Source of the DNA: Gentiana macrophylla
Taxonomy: Eukaryota > Streptophyta > Magnoliopsida > Gentianales > Gentianaceae
Assembly: GCA_026214975.1 (NCBI GenBank)
Contig: CM047813.1
Coordinates: 28,032,797-28,096,796, forward strand
Reading direction: 5' to 3'
Length of the DNA: 64,000 nucleotides
Shown: in pieces, positions 35,494 through 48,012 of the stretch
Position numbering within the stretch: the first letter of the stretch is position 1
Layout: the number at the start of each line of letters is the position of its first letter
Position numbers and translations under genes: made by a program
The notes under the pieces: model-generated
Seen by the model: only the letters and a program-made list of their open reading frames with translations
Told to the model about the DNA's origin: nothing
Database searches by the model: none

Positions 35494-35616
35494 GGTTTAT
35501 GCGGAATCGACGAAGATAATAAATTGGTCCGGTGTTCCGAATTTGCGGATTTAAGTAGTTATTTCAAAGAGAACGAAGAGGAGATCGATAATGCATCATC
35601 CATCTCATACGTTAAG
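35494..35616 (+). other. Isolated exon-like segment
   Basis: A 41-codon open stretch is bounded by a TTTATTAG acceptor and a GTTAAG/GTAATT donor. It encodes an acidic peptide including CGIDEDNKLVRCSEFADLSS and FKENEEEIDNASSISYVK. Composition looks coding, but no partner exon was found before transposon sequence begins. It may be a stray or captured exon; family unknown. Confidence 0.3.
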
Positions 35617-35913
35617 GTAATTACTCCAATCTAATATCTTTTCCGATTCAATATAATTTTTGAGCTGTGGATCATGGTTTGTAGTTTTGGCATCAAGCTG
35701 TGGTTCTTTGTAGGGCTCGTGTTAGATTTTAATTTTTGTTCGTAGATATTCGTAAATTCGAAGAATAGTTGCTGTTGATCGTAGATTGTGCTGAAATTAA
35801 TGTAAGAAGTTCTTATGTCAAAATGAATCTACTTTCATGTTTTGATGTTTTAATTTGTTTTTTTTGAGGAATTATGCATGATAGAGTAGTTAGGGTTTAT
35901 GTGTATACATATG

Positions 35914-36081
35914 CAGGGGCGGACCTACATACAGCTAAGAGGAAGGGGGAAACTGCCCCTTTTGATCCGAGAAAAATACAATAATATATATAGTATGCGT
36001 CTAGTTTTCCCCCTTAATGTTTTTCATTTGCCTTTAGATATTTTATCATACCCCTTACCCGATATCCTGCGTCCGCCATTG
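35914..36081. mobile_element. Short non-autonomous hAT element
   Basis: It starts CAGGGGCGGACC and ends GTCCGCCATTG, imperfect inverted ends typical of hAT MITEs. Flanks TACATATG and TGCATATG form an 8-bp target duplication with one difference. 168 bp, non-coding. Confidence 0.72.
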
Positions 36082-36439
36082 TGCATATGTTGGGTCTGTA
36101 TATGCTTAGAAGGTGATTTGGAATTTCTCCAGACACGCCTCATCGGCCTTCACCCACGCCGCAGCGTGTCCGACAGCGTCCAGGATCAGTTTCTTGACTT
36201 GTTTCTGTGATGTAAATTGTATTTTCAAGTATTGTATTATGTTTTGGGATTTTCAGTAAACTGTTTTATATGCGAGTAGTGAACATAGGTTGGTAATATG
36301 GTGTTGTTATGGCCTTTGCATGTTTTCATGAGTTAGATATGGATCTTAGTATGAACTTACCTGCTTCTACTTGTTTTACGTGTTACCGAATTTACTTAAC
36401 AGGGTATTCGTTATCAAGAATGAATCGTATGGGGTAGTA

Positions 36440-36566
36440 GCTCGCATGTTAATAGCTCTGATCAACCAGCTGATGCTTTAGCGAAGCCATTGCCTTTGTT
36501 CGTCCTTTTCGTCAGTTAAAGTTCAAGCTGGGACTCCATTCTAACCGTCCTGCTTGAGGTGGCGTA
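36440..36566 (+). mobile_element. Ty1/copia pol 3'-end fragment
   Basis: In broken frames it encodes the end of a copia RNase H (SSDQPADALAKPLP, then LKFKLGLHSNRPA) followed by the purine-rich TTGAGGTGGCG typical of the 3' end of such elements. No LTR was recognised. Confidence 0.65.
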
Positions 36567-36807
36567 TTAGAACATTACAATAAATATTGATTCTGCAGTT
36601 TCTAAATGATTCTTTGTACTCATATTTATACAATCTAATGGCTTTCAATTGTGATATGGAAAACGATTATTCTTTTACATCCAATAGTCACATCTTGAAA
36701 ATCCTAAGACCATTGTTACAGATTGGTCCCTTGGCCTCATCAGGAAATACAACAAAAAAATTTGTCACATAAACAAACTCCCCAAATATACAGTTAAATG
36801 AAACTAC

Positions 36808-38500
36808 TCATGCACCCTGCTTAGCCTCACTACTATCCTCTTCTTCATCAGATGCATCAACAAGCAAGGATCCCTTCCGTCGCAATTCCTTCACTTTTCG
36901 GAACTCATCATAATGAGCTCGCCTATGCTCCTTAAAGCTTCTACTCCTCGTTGAATCTCCTGAGTCTGATCACAAATCAATACATATTGTCAGAATTCAA
37001 TGATAACGTCGATTATGTAGTCCAGAGTCAACTTTCAAAAGATCGAAATACAATCCCCTAATGAAGAGCCAATCCCCTTATGAAGGGCAAAAGGAAGGAA
37101 ACACCTCCATTGTTTGTTTTAGTGTTTGGCCATCCTGTTTGATCAATAAGTGTTAAGAAAGAGAAGAATCAAATCTGTTTTCTGATTATGAGCACCACGA
37201 GCACCTTTGCCTGCTTCTGACTGGTATACCCGAGAGCAGGACCTTATTACGGGACAGGACATAGAACATAGTTTCATGCTAAAAGGAATCCAACGGTTTA
37301 ACCCCCCGTAACAAAAACAAAAGGGCACACAATTTAATAAATCTATCAACATAAAGGTGAAAGGTTAATGAGAATGAACCGAGAAATAGACCTCCATCAT
37401 CTACATCCAATCCATCAGCTTCATCTTCAGAAGATGTCCAGCTAGAGCATCTTGATGTGTTGTTAGTGGAAGAAACCACATTATTCAGTGCAGAACATAT
37501 TGCTTCTGCATGCAATGAATCATCATTTCCATCACTACTCTGTGCAGGAGACAATGACCCTGCAAAAGACGATCAAATTGACAAATAGAGCATTAATTAA
37601 TTCTCTGCAAATTTATCTTGTCTGTGACACCAACCAAATATGAATATCACAATAGCTGCAAGTTATACATGGATTAGTGACAAAGAATGAAGAAAAAGAT
37701 CTACTATTACTTGTATGATTTTGCCAAAAAACTTTTTACAAAATATGAGTTGTAAGGACTTCAAAGACGCGATTAAGTTACCATCATCATCAACCAGGTG
37801 GTGATAAGGTGTCTTTGGCTCAGTGATTTTCTGCCTTACAGGCTTATTTTCTTCAATCTCCACAATATTAGCTTCGTTCCATCTCACTCGTCGGCTGTCA
37901 TCCAATTGAAGTGATTAATGTCAAACAAAAACTATGAGATTAAACAAATGCATGTGGGGATCATCCATAATTTCCATAAAATTATCAAACAAGCGTTATA
38001 GAGGGAAGCCTTGGCGCAACAGCAAATATGTCACAAATTGTGCATTGGAAAGTCTCTCGTACACTTGTAAGGCAATCTTGCGTATAGTAGGCCTAGATGT
38101 TCTAACCAGTCTGAACTGTTGCAAGAAAATATTGGTAACAGAACCTGTTTGCCTCTCAAAATATCGCCAGCCACACTCACTATCATTGTAATTATTGTGC
38201 CTAAGACACAACTAATGCAAAAGAAGAGACATGTTTGCTATCATAGTATTAGCAAAGGTTGTGCCAAAATGTTCCTAGATCCAAACCCAATAATGAAAAA
38301 TATTGCCAATTTCTGACAAGGAAAATCATTTCTAGTACTCAATCCACGCATAAACTTGCGATAGGTAAAGCCTAGTACGGGTAATTGTCTATAGATCATT
38401 AAAATTCAAACACAAAGTTGCAAGACAAAAACAACAACATGGAATATCTGACAATGACATTCACCACAATGTAAACATGATACAAGAAGCATTACCTCAT
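36808..38500 (-). CDS. Protein phosphatase 1 inhibitor-2 (IPP-2 family)
   Basis: It binds and regulates the type-one protein phosphatase catalytic subunit. Coding exons: 38496-38500 (ATGAG only), 37782-37894, 37392-37559, 36808-36965. All junctions are GT-AG and sum to 444 nt, 147 residues. Two exons precede or contain the 5' UTR: one ending 39022 and one at 38496-38567. The start codon in the second is the only ATG that gives the family N-terminus [23 protein letters not shown] (residues 4-7) is the PP1-docking motif; [15 protein letters not shown] is conserved; TSSEDEAD is acidic; HYDEF at 113-117 lies in the [20 protein letters not shown] helix, the active-site-covering block of inhibitor-2. 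The protein is shorter than many plant members at the C-terminus. Confidence 0.93.
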
Positions 38501-39256
38501 AGCAACAAACTCAGAGCTCTTTAAAATGCACCCACAACCAAAAAGCGCAAACTACGAACTTTGACAACTGAAACAATTAGACAATGGTGTCAGATTAACT
38601 AATTGGATTTTCTCAAGCATAATCACCATTCAAAAGGAGAAAAGGGAATGTGGGGTGTAGGGAACTCTGGCAAACTTCTTTCGGAACCATATGCATTTTC
38701 AGCAAAGAGAACTCCAATAAAACAGAGAAATACTTCAGGTCATTAATTAACCATGAAATACACAGAGAACGCCAAATTAATTGGCAAACCAGCATTTCCC
38801 AATCCAACTATCATTAAGAGAACGAATCAATTCAACAGGTTAATCTATCAAATGCAAAATTGCTCGATGTGAATATTAACATTTCGATTTTCGACGTGAT
38901 AAATGCTACGGCAAAAACTAGATCAAACAAATCCAGGAAAGCCTAAAAAAAATTTAAAAAATATGACAAAGATCTATTCAACTTCAAAGGCGGGAGGAAG
39001 AACTGTAAAAGGAATTCGTACCTGCGTAGGAAGAAAACAATCGGAGGTTCGTGAAATTTCCAACCCTCGATGTTTCGTTCACATATCTACCGTTATGCGG
39101 TTTTTTCCCGGGAATATCTTCGGAGTCAGTTATATATTCTTAACTGGTAGGTGTTTATACATTCACTTACAAAATTTAAAATTTCGATTCGAATTAAAAT
39201 TAAAATTAATTACTAATCAACTAGAACTCAAGCTCGAGCCGATCCGGCTTGCCCAC

Positions 39257-40739
39257 TGATAAGTACCTTAAAAAGTTGAATAATTCCAGATGTTTTAGAC
39301 TCAATTTGGTGTCGTGTGTTGTTATTTTGCGATGTTTTTATACTTTTTGGGCTAGATTATAGTAGATGTTTAAATTATTGCAGGATGATTCGAGATTAGA
39401 AGAAAAATGCCAAAAAACGGGACCAAGATCCCCTCAAGTAACTTTACTCTTAAGTTAGTGTTTTTACATATAATGAACTAAACTACGTAGTTTTGGAAAA
39501 AGTTATTCAATGGCTAGATGTTTTACACTTTGGGGGTGTGTGGTTGGATCATACATACTTGAGAGAATATCCTCTCGAGTTACTTGAGAGGATCCTATCC
39601 CCAAAAAACGAAGCTAAAGCGGAAGAGGAATGAGTCCACACAAGAGTCCAAGATTGGTAGATATTTGATTTTAAAGATTTTCTTGACTAAATTAATTAAG
39701 GAAACTTTCAAAATTTTGTAATTATCTTTTAATCTTTCTCAAAATTTACAAAAACAAGAATTTTTCAACACCAAATTGAGATTTTAGGTGTGAAAGACTA
39801 TCCCATTCCATCTACTATTTTTTTCTCTCAACTTTTCAAGATCAAGATTCATTGCTTAGGGACGAAGAACAGATCGTGAATTTCTTGGTTTTATTATATT
39901 TGTGAGACTATTCTATTTCTTCTCTCTTAAATTTTCCCTTTTATTTTATTTTACGTCTCATAATGCTTAAATCCATGATTCTTGTGATTTTTTTAATCAT
40001 GCGTGAGTAGATTCAATTTTCTAGGATTAGGAATAGCCCAGTAAATGAGTATATGAGTTTAAGATTCGATCTTTTCTATTATTATGAATTGATATGCTTT
40101 CGTATTGATTTTGGTGAGTTATTTCGTATGAATCTATGGATTGATTGATCGAAAGATGAATTTTCATAGATTTATATGAAGAATTTATTATCAATTTGAT
40201 GATGGACTGAAAGGTGAAATTTAATTGATATGTTAGAACCCTAATTTCAATCAAGAAAATTCAGGAGAGCGAAAGTTAATTGAAATTTCTTGTGACGCTA
40301 TGAATAATGATGTTTAATGGGTCTCGATTAATTTAATGAGCGAGAAATCGGATTTAATATTAATTTAGGCACAATTAATAGTAGTTCGAATGAATATTGT
40401 TAATCACTTTTGATTATTCGTCAACCTAAGTAAAAATTCACAATAAATGGAAATGTCGTTGTAAAAGTCATATATTCATTACCGTGGTAATCCGACATCC
40501 TAGAAGTTCTTCCAACTTGATCTCTAGTAATTTCTTGGACTTGTGTTGAGTTTCAAATAACACCTTAGTTTTTAGTTAATTTATAATTCAAAACCCCTTA
40601 ATTTGACTAGTTTAGCTAATATAAATTGATAACTATTCGGTGATTGTCCTAAGTCCCTGTAGAATCGGCATCCTAAGTACTACTCGATAAGCCGTGCGTT
40701 TGCGGTATGATTTAGTGATTAAAGTGAAAATCAACAACA
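39257..40739 (+). mobile_element. Solo LTR, 1483 bp, probably Ty3/gypsy
   Basis: It starts TGATAAGTACC and ends TCAACAACA, flanked by a perfect 5-bp duplication CCCAC (39252-39256 and 40740-40744). The right part (TTGTCCTAAGTCCCTGTAGA ... TTGCGGTATGATTTAGTG) resembles the 3' ends of Athila-like LTRs. Strand is assigned from that similarity. No internal domain is present. It sits about 230 bp upstream of the inhibitor-2 first UTR exon. Confidence 0.85.
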
Positions 40740-40744
40740 CCCAC

Positions 40745-41531
40745 GGCGGCGGCGGCAACGGCGTGCGGTGAACCAAGAGCCATCTAACTACATTTTCCTA
40801 CACAAAAATGCTAATGCCACTCGGGGCACATCCCCATATGCAAACTTGGATTGTATATGTAGAGCACGTTTTCCCCTTGTGAGCAATGTGAGAATAAGAG
40901 AGTTAATACTCTCTTCAATCCTCTTCCCATACACTTTCTTTTCTCCTCAAGTTCTTTTATTTATTCTCATACATATTTTACTCCAACTTTATGTATTAAT
41001 TTATTAATAATCTGATATCTGAATCGAGTGCTTCAAAAGAGTATTATCAACTATCCATTGAGTAATATTTAATAATACCATAAGCTCTCGATGACATACA
41101 TCAGGGTCTATCCGAAATTAGTGCTGAAATGGACTGCTCACCACTTTAACTAAACCCATTTTAGGGCCATTTCTACACACAAGAATGAGATAGTGTTACG
41201 AGGGTTTCTGCCCCCAGCCCGAGTTGTTGCATGTGTTCAATAACATGTATACAATGTTATGTGTGGAGAGAAAAAAAATCACGACTTTATATAACCCATG
41301 CTACACTGCTGGGCAGTTTCAGTAAATCGGTTATATATTTATTTGTAGACCTCCGGTTTGAGTGATTCGAAACGTGTTGGAAAGCCCATTTGAATATCTT
41401 CAACTCTCGTGAAGAAATACAGTTCAGAATATGTATGCCTCTAAAGTGGGTCAAAAGTTGTTCGAAGTTTGCATCTTATGTCTACTTTATCGATACACTC
41501 ACTTGCTTGCCTTCTGATGAGTAGCTTCACA
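40745..41531. other. Gene-free region
   Basis: It begins with a GGC-repeat patch (CACGGCGGCGGCGGCAACGG), then AT-rich DNA. A 79-codon frame at 40768-41007 is not supported by anything else. Confidence 0.5.
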
Positions 41532-42285
41532 CAGGGCCGGCCCTAGCTATAAGCCGAGGAAGCGGCGGCTTAAGGCCCAATAATTTCGAGGGCCCGAATT
41601 TACATGTTCCGCAAATTTTTTTTTAAAAAAAACCGTATAGATCTAACGTAATAGAATGTGTTAATAAAGGCCAAAAGAATTTTTAATTGACCTTTTTTTT
41701 TTTACTTCAATTGATAAAGGCCCAAAAAAATTACAATGTCTAAATTATAGACACACATCACATATGTATACTTTTTTTTTTGAATTGGATTAAGTCACGG
41801 GAAATATGTTAGAAAAAATGTGATAAAACAAACAGAACTGAATGATCTCTAAGACACGTATAAAACGTTTCTTTAAAGAGATGTTTTAAGACCTCTCTCA
41901 GGATTCAATGGAGTACTACTTTAGAGACACATTATGTTTGTACAGATGATGCTTCTATTCGTGTTTTTCACCGAATGCTAATGTCTCTCTATATATAGAC
42001 AACGAAAAGATATTGTACATTTTCATGAAAGAACAAACCAGTTCGTCTTCAAAGGATGTGTCCCAATGAACATGCAAACCCGAAATGGTGTTTCCCAATG
42101 AAAAATCCCTTATACGAAATGGTGTGTCATTCACATAGGTTCGTTTAGGTTTCGGGGGCGTTGCCCCGAGCTTCTGACGGGGCGCCCCTCGAACCCGTTT
42201 CTTTTAGCGACACTGTCGACTTCAGAAGAAAAGGCCTAATTCGACGACATAGCCGAAGGCCTAAAATATTCTAGGGCCGGCCCTG
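41532..42285. mobile_element. Non-autonomous hAT transposon, 754 bp
   Basis: Perfect 15-bp inverted ends CAGGGCCGGCCCTAG (the right end reads CTAGGGCCGGCCCTG) are flanked by a perfect 8-bp target duplication GCTTCACA at 41524-41531 and 42286-42293. Both are diagnostic for hAT. No transposase remains. The right half is unusually GC-rich (TTTCGGGGGCGTTGCCCCG). Confidence 0.93.
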
Positions 42286-42970
42286 GCTTCACACCTCTTT
42301 AGAGCATCCTCTCCTTATCAGTCGAGTGAACCTCGACCAAGCCCTCCCATCCCAAAAAGCGAGGTTACGGTCTAAGCACCCCAAGACAATTGATCCGTTT
42401 AAACTTGTTTGATTCTAGACAAGGTGCAAAAAGCTTGATTTTAGAGGGGTTAACCCACCCCAAGGATAAAAAAATATATAATAAAAATGTATATATAATC
42501 TGGTCTAATCCATTAAGTCATTCTTACCCAGCCCACCTGATCGATCATCTTAACAGAGTTCACTAGCCCGCCCGAGAGTAAAATCATAGGTCCGTCCTTG
42601 CTTCTGAAATAAGGTTATAGCCATCAAAAGACGTATTTTCACCCTCCATGTGCCATTTAAAGATAGCTTGGTCTACATGTAACCTGCAACAATGCACTAA
42701 AAATATCAAAGATTAACTCAAACATCAAAGTTTGGTCGTAAAGACCCAAAAGATCCTATACCATTTTATCGTTTTTCATAATAATTCCTATTTATCAAAT
42801 CCCAATGATAATTATGCTAATTGAGGCCCGTAATAATGCAATATTACTATTTAAAGAACGAAAAAATGAGGTAAAACATAATAAGGAGTATTATAAAGTT
42901 AACATTCATCAGTCACCTAGGCTAGCATTTCTATTTGTACCGGTTCATCTACATACACATACATGAAATT
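42286..42970. other. Gene-free region
   Basis: AT-rich intergenic DNA. I see no gene or bounded repeat. Confidence 0.5.
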
Positions 42971-43122
42971 GCCACGTTAATTTTCTTACACCGATCCAAG
43001 TGTTTTATTTTCTAGACGGATACGAAATATGTACACACAAACACTTGCCACGCTAATTTTCTTACATCGATCCAACTGTTTTATTTTTTTAACGGATACG
43101 AAATATACACACAAATAATTTT
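42971..43122. repeat. Two-copy tandem duplication, 76-bp period
   Basis: GCCACGTTAATTTTCTTACA begins at 42971 and recurs at 43047 with a few changes. Both units run through ACGGATACGAAATAT and ACACACAAA. Confidence 0.85.
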
Positions 43123-43230
43123 TGTCCCCACTGAAATTCGCAACCGGATTAAAGACCACAATAATTACCATTAGGCTAATGCCTTGTTGGTGACCCAACT
43201 GTTTTATTAATTAACCTATAAAAAGTTATA

Positions 43231-43502
43231 CTATCCCGTCCCATAAAAAGTGTCCACTTTTTGTAGTGTACATAGATTAAGAAAATAATTAATGTGTTGT
43301 ATTTTAAGTAGTAATAGACGTATATGTCCCTATCACATAATAAATGTTATTTTGAAATATGAAATGAATATATAAATATTAAATGTTATGATAGAGGTAT
43401 GTTTGGAAAAAATGCATTAAATGATGTATTGGTTTTCTAAATGAATGCTTTTTATGAGACAATTCATTTTAAAAAAAATAAACATTTTTTATAGGACAGA
43501 GG
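43231..43502. mobile_element. Stowaway-like MITE (family also at 54723)
   Basis: Left CTATCCCGTCCCATAAAAAG and right TTTTTTATAGGACAGAGG are inverted, flanked by TA. The interior shares TTAATGTGTTGTATTTTAA and TTAAATGATGTATTGGTTTT with the element at 54723-54997, so both are copies of one family. Confidence 0.75.
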
Positions 43503-44656
43503 TACAATATTAAGCCTCAAACACAAAAATTCTTATCATTAAATGTCTGACTTGAATTTTTCTTGGATTCGTCCTTCAAGTTTAGGAAATTCTTATGTGT
43601 TCATTTTATTTAGAGTGAAGTAGCACTTAGACTCATCAGAACCATACAATTTGTTTTCAATTTAAAAATCAATGATTAACAATCAACCACATCACACCTC
43701 TCCATCAATTCCCCGTACACACACGTAATGAAATCTGAATAGATCTTCAATTCATTCCTTTTTTGTTTACAACTAATACTATAATATAAACAATGATTAG
43801 TGGTCGTTGTCTGACTCATTAGAAGCCTATTTGATTCAATTGGTCGGAGTTGACATACATATTAATTAGTATAATGATAAATCCAACGCATATCAATGGA
43901 GATCGTACAACGATTCCATCTGTCTGAATGACTTCTAATTTTTAGTATTTTTTTTATTTATTTTAAACATCTACTTGTGATTTTAATTATGTATCATCTA
44001 ACATCTATTTACTCGGGGAAATTCGGAAATCAGATCATACATAGGTGTGACATTTCTTTTTCACTTTATACCGAATTATACATTTGAAAAACAGGTCTTT
44101 AGAAAATGAATTTTACGGAATCCATACATTTCGTAGATAGAATCCACGATATATATACATCTGTCCAGTGGCGGACACACATGTAAGTAAATGAGTTCGT
44201 GGACCCTGTTGAAAATAATAAAACTCTATATTTTACCTATAAAATAATATTTCGGACCCCGTTAACAGTAATAAAACTCTACATTTTATCTATATAAAAA
44301 CATTTCGAACCTCGCTGAAAAATACAAACCACGTAAGAATTGTAAATTAGTAAAACATGCAAATTAGCACGTGCTATCTAAAAATAAAAATGTCAGACGC
44401 GACATAATCTGAAGGAAAAAAATCGAATGACTACTGGACCTGATTTCTAATTTTCTCCAAATTTTTGTCCTAAAACGTGGATTAAAATTTTGTCATTTTT
44501 ATTATTATCAATTGTCATTATTTGTCCATCTCCAGTCCTCAGCTCCCTATTGCATGTCATCTTGTGCCGATACTAGATCCCTATTAGAAAACACAGAGAA
44601 GGTGTTCAAAAAATACCAAAGAGACAAACATAAATATTATATATTTTAAGATATTG
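43503..44656. other. Gene-free region
   Basis: AT-rich intergenic DNA upstream of the copia element. A single hAT-like end (CAGTGGCGGACACACATG near 44167) occurs without a partner. Confidence 0.5.
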
Positions 44657-44661
44657 AATAA

Positions 44662-44850
44662 TGTTAGAAGATAAGGGCATATTAGTCTTTGCGTGTGCAA
44701 GTTTGTTATGGAGGTGTACTAGAATATCTAGTACTAGATTTTATTCCTAGATTACTATATTGTCTTATTCACCACCTAATACTATTTGTAAGGACTTAAG
44801 TATCTGTTTTGAATCTATGAAAGAATAATCATTGTCTGTCTCTAAATTCA
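44662..44850 (+). repeat. 5' LTR of the copia element
   Basis: 189 bp, identical by eye to 49547-49735. Short LTRs of this size are common in copia elements. Confidence 0.95.
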
Positions 44851-44853
44851 AGT

Positions 44854-44865
44854 TGGTATCAGAGC
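44854..44865 (+). promoter_or_regulatory. Primer-binding site (initiator-Met tRNA) of the copia element
   Basis: TGGTATCAGAGC three bases after the 5' LTR, the standard initiator-Met tRNA complement. Confidence 0.92.
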
Positions 44866-44879
44866 CATTTTCCGGCGAT

Positions 44880-45790
44880 GGCCGACCCTGGCGAAACAGC
44901 CACCGGAGCAACAGCTCCACCACTCACAAATACTTCTTCATCTTCTATACCACCACCCATAGCTCCAGTTCTTACCACTGGAACAGCCTCTGCTCAAACA
45001 GCCACTGGAACTCTACCTCCATATTCCACCACTGGAACTTTTCCTACTTTTGGTTCCACCTCCTACATCCGGTCACCGGTCCCCAACTTCTCCAGCTACA
45101 TGCAACCAAACCCTGAAAGAACAAGCTTTACCACCCCTCTTTGCAAAATCCGATTTCCTGTCCGTCCTTTTCCACCATCGATGAACACAAAGGCTCCTTC
45201 AATGGAAGTCCGAATCAAGCATGTACCATCAAGCTTGATAGATCAAACTATTTACTCTGAAATCCACCATCCTACCTATTGTAAGAGGGCACAAGTTTGG
45301 ATGGTCACCTCCTCAGGCACTAAACCAAAACCACCGAGAAGTTGTGTCCACCTACAACCTCGCAACCATGTGCCAGCACTTACCATTCCAAATCCAAATT
45401 TATGAAGACTGGTACACTAAAGATCACCAAGTAGTTGGATGGCTAATGAGCTCCATGAAAGAGGAAACATTACTGGAGGTTGTTGGGGCTGAAACAGCAA
45501 ATGAGATCTGGACAAGCCTTGAGATCCTGTACAACAATCGGTCTGAAGCAAGAATGCTCGAGTACAAGACGATACGACTCGTAGTGAGAAAGGATCTAAA
45601 CTCTATGATGGACTATCTTGCCCTAATGAAATCCTACTCAGATGGTCTTGCTGCTTCTGGATATCCAATCACTAAAGGTGAACTTATTCTTGCTACATTG
45701 GGAGGTCTAAGTAAGGAGTATGAGTCAGTGATTGTAAATCTGACTTCAAGAATAGGTTCTTTATCTTGGCAAGAGGTTCACCACAATTAG
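44880..45790 (+). pseudogene. gag of the copia element
   Basis: It starts MADPGETATGATAPPLTNTS with a Thr/Pro-rich N-terminal part. After a frame change near 45380 the UBN2-type gag core is visible (VVGWLMSSMKEETLLEVVG, AETANEIWTSLEILYNNRS, LATLGGLSKEYESVIVNL). Another break near 45790 separates the nucleocapsid region. Not translatable as one protein. Confidence 0.85.
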
Positions 45791-46149
45791 TGACTCATGA
45801 ACGATTGTTGGCTAGGTTTAACCCTCTCCGCAAATCTGGATATGGGGTTCCTTCGCAAATGTTGTTGCCTCTAGATCAAATGGGTGCAGCGATGCTGAAA
45901 ACAGTCCGGAAATCAAACTACTCAAGATTCGGAGTTACGGAAGAGGCGGAGGAAATAGAAGAGGAAGAAACTCCGAGGGGCGTGGAGGTAGAGGATCCGA
46001 AATGGTAATGGTAATAACTCTGGAAATAACAGGCCAATTGTCCGCAACAAAGACCGACACACAAGAAGTGGATTGTTGGCACAGATTTGACTCAAATGTA
46101 GGCACTCCAAGTCAATCTGGAAATTCACAGAGGAACAACAATGCTTACC

Positions 46150-47560
46150 TAGCCTCATCTGATACAGTGAATGACTCAAACTGGTACATGGACAGTGGGG
46201 CTTCAAGTCATGTCACTGCAGACCTCAATAATCTCCACATCAATTACAGTTATGAAGGCTCGATAGTCTAACAGCTTGGAAATGGTGAGCAACTTTCTAT
46301 CCTCCATATTGGTCAATCTAAAATTTGTGGTCCTAACAAAGTGTCATTAAACTTAAAAACATACTTCATGTTCCCGCAATCACAAAAATCTTTTGAGTGT
46401 GTCTAAACTAACCACCGATAATCCCCGTTGTTGTTGAATTTTATGATTCTCGTTGTTGTGTGAAGGACAAATTCTCGTGGATGGTGTTTCTTTGGAAGGT
46501 GAAATCAAGGATGGTCTCAGATCAACTCTCCACTCCAAGTCCGAGCTCTCTTCACTCCAAGAATAAGAACCTTAGTGTTTACTATGGTCGCTTTTCTAAA
46601 GGTCCAAATGAGTCTCATTGTATCATGGACCCTGTAGTCTTTAGTCTGTTTTGTTAGCTATCAAGAAAAAGCCAATTTGTGGCATAGAAGATTAGGGCAT
46701 GCTTCTGTTAAGGTCATAGACCTTGTGTCCAAGCAATGTAATCTTCCAATCAATAAAACGTCTGTGTTTTGTGAAGCTTGTCAGTTTGGGAAACATCACA
46801 CTCTATCTTACCCTCATTCTAACACTAAAACCACACACCCTTTGGAACTTGTCCACTCTGATCTGTGGGGACCCTCACCAATCAGATCCTCAAATGGATA
46901 TACCTACTATATACACTTTGTGGATGATCACACCAGGTTCACCTGGATCTATCCCCTCAAATTAAAATCTGAGGCTCTAACTGCTTTTCTAAACTTCAAA
47001 ACAATGGCAGAAAACCAATTTGACAAGAAAATCAAAACCTTACAATCTGATTGGGGGGGGGGGGGAATATAGGGTGTTTGAACCTGTTCTCAAACAGACT
47101 GGAATCATGTTCAGACACCCATGTCCCTATGCACATGCTCAAAATGGTAAAGCTGAAAGAAAACACAGACATATTGTAGAGATGGGACTTACTTTGCTAG
47201 CTCAAGCCTCCTTACCTCTTAAGTACTGGTGGGAAAGTTTTAGACATGCTGTTACCATCATAAACTCTCTCCCCACTCCTGTTTTGTCAAATAGGTCACC
47301 TTATGAAGCTCTCTTTGGTAAGAAACCTAATTATGACCAGTTTAAAGTCTATGGCTGTGCTTGTTATCCCTATCTTAGACCATACCAAAACCACAAATTT
47401 CAGTTTCATGCCAAACAGTGTGTCTACCTTGGATCTAGTCCTAACCACAAAGGTCATCTGTGTCTAGATCCTTCAGGGAGGATATATACCTCTAGGGATG
47501 TGGTCTTCAATGAAGATCATTTCCCTTACAGGACAGGCTTCCCCAGCAAAGTTTCCACAC
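46150..47560 (+). pseudogene. Protease and integrase of the copia element
   Basis: The protease site is WYMDSGASSHVTADLNNL. The integrase zinc-binding part reads LWHRRLGHAS ... CEACQFGKHH, and the core has HSDLWGPSPI, HFVDDHTRFTW and QNGKAERKHRHIVE with the catalytic acid residues in place. A 13-G run at 47053-47065 replaces the sequence after LQSDWGG and shifts the frame, and several stops precede 46677. Confidence 0.88.
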
Positions 47561-48012
47561 CTTTAGTTGTGTCCAGTGAAGATCAAGTTAGTAACCCTGT
47601 TCTGTATATCCCTAATGACACAGGTATACCTACTGGAAATGATACAACACATCCTCCAGAAGATTCACCTGCTGGCAACACATCTCCTATGGATCAGGAT
47701 TCACCAGCAACTGGAACTACATCATCAACAAGGGATTCATCACAGAGACACTCACCATCTCCACAAATTCACTCTCCATTACCTGCACCTTACAACACAC
47801 CATCACCATCCACATCACCATGACCATCACTTACTCCACAAAATATCACTTCTCCATCACCATTGCATTCACCATCACCTGCACCTGCACCTCAACCTGC
47901 ACCAGTTCACCAAATGCAAACTAGATCCAAAAGTGGGATCTTCAAACCCAAGACTTTCTCCTTTTTGGCCACTCACCCTGCTCATACATATCCAACTGAA
48001 CCAACAAGAGTA

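Noticed and set aside
44160..44330. hAT-like end CAGTGGCGGACACACATG
   Set aside because: No matching inverted end or 8-bp duplication was found nearby, so no element could be bounded.
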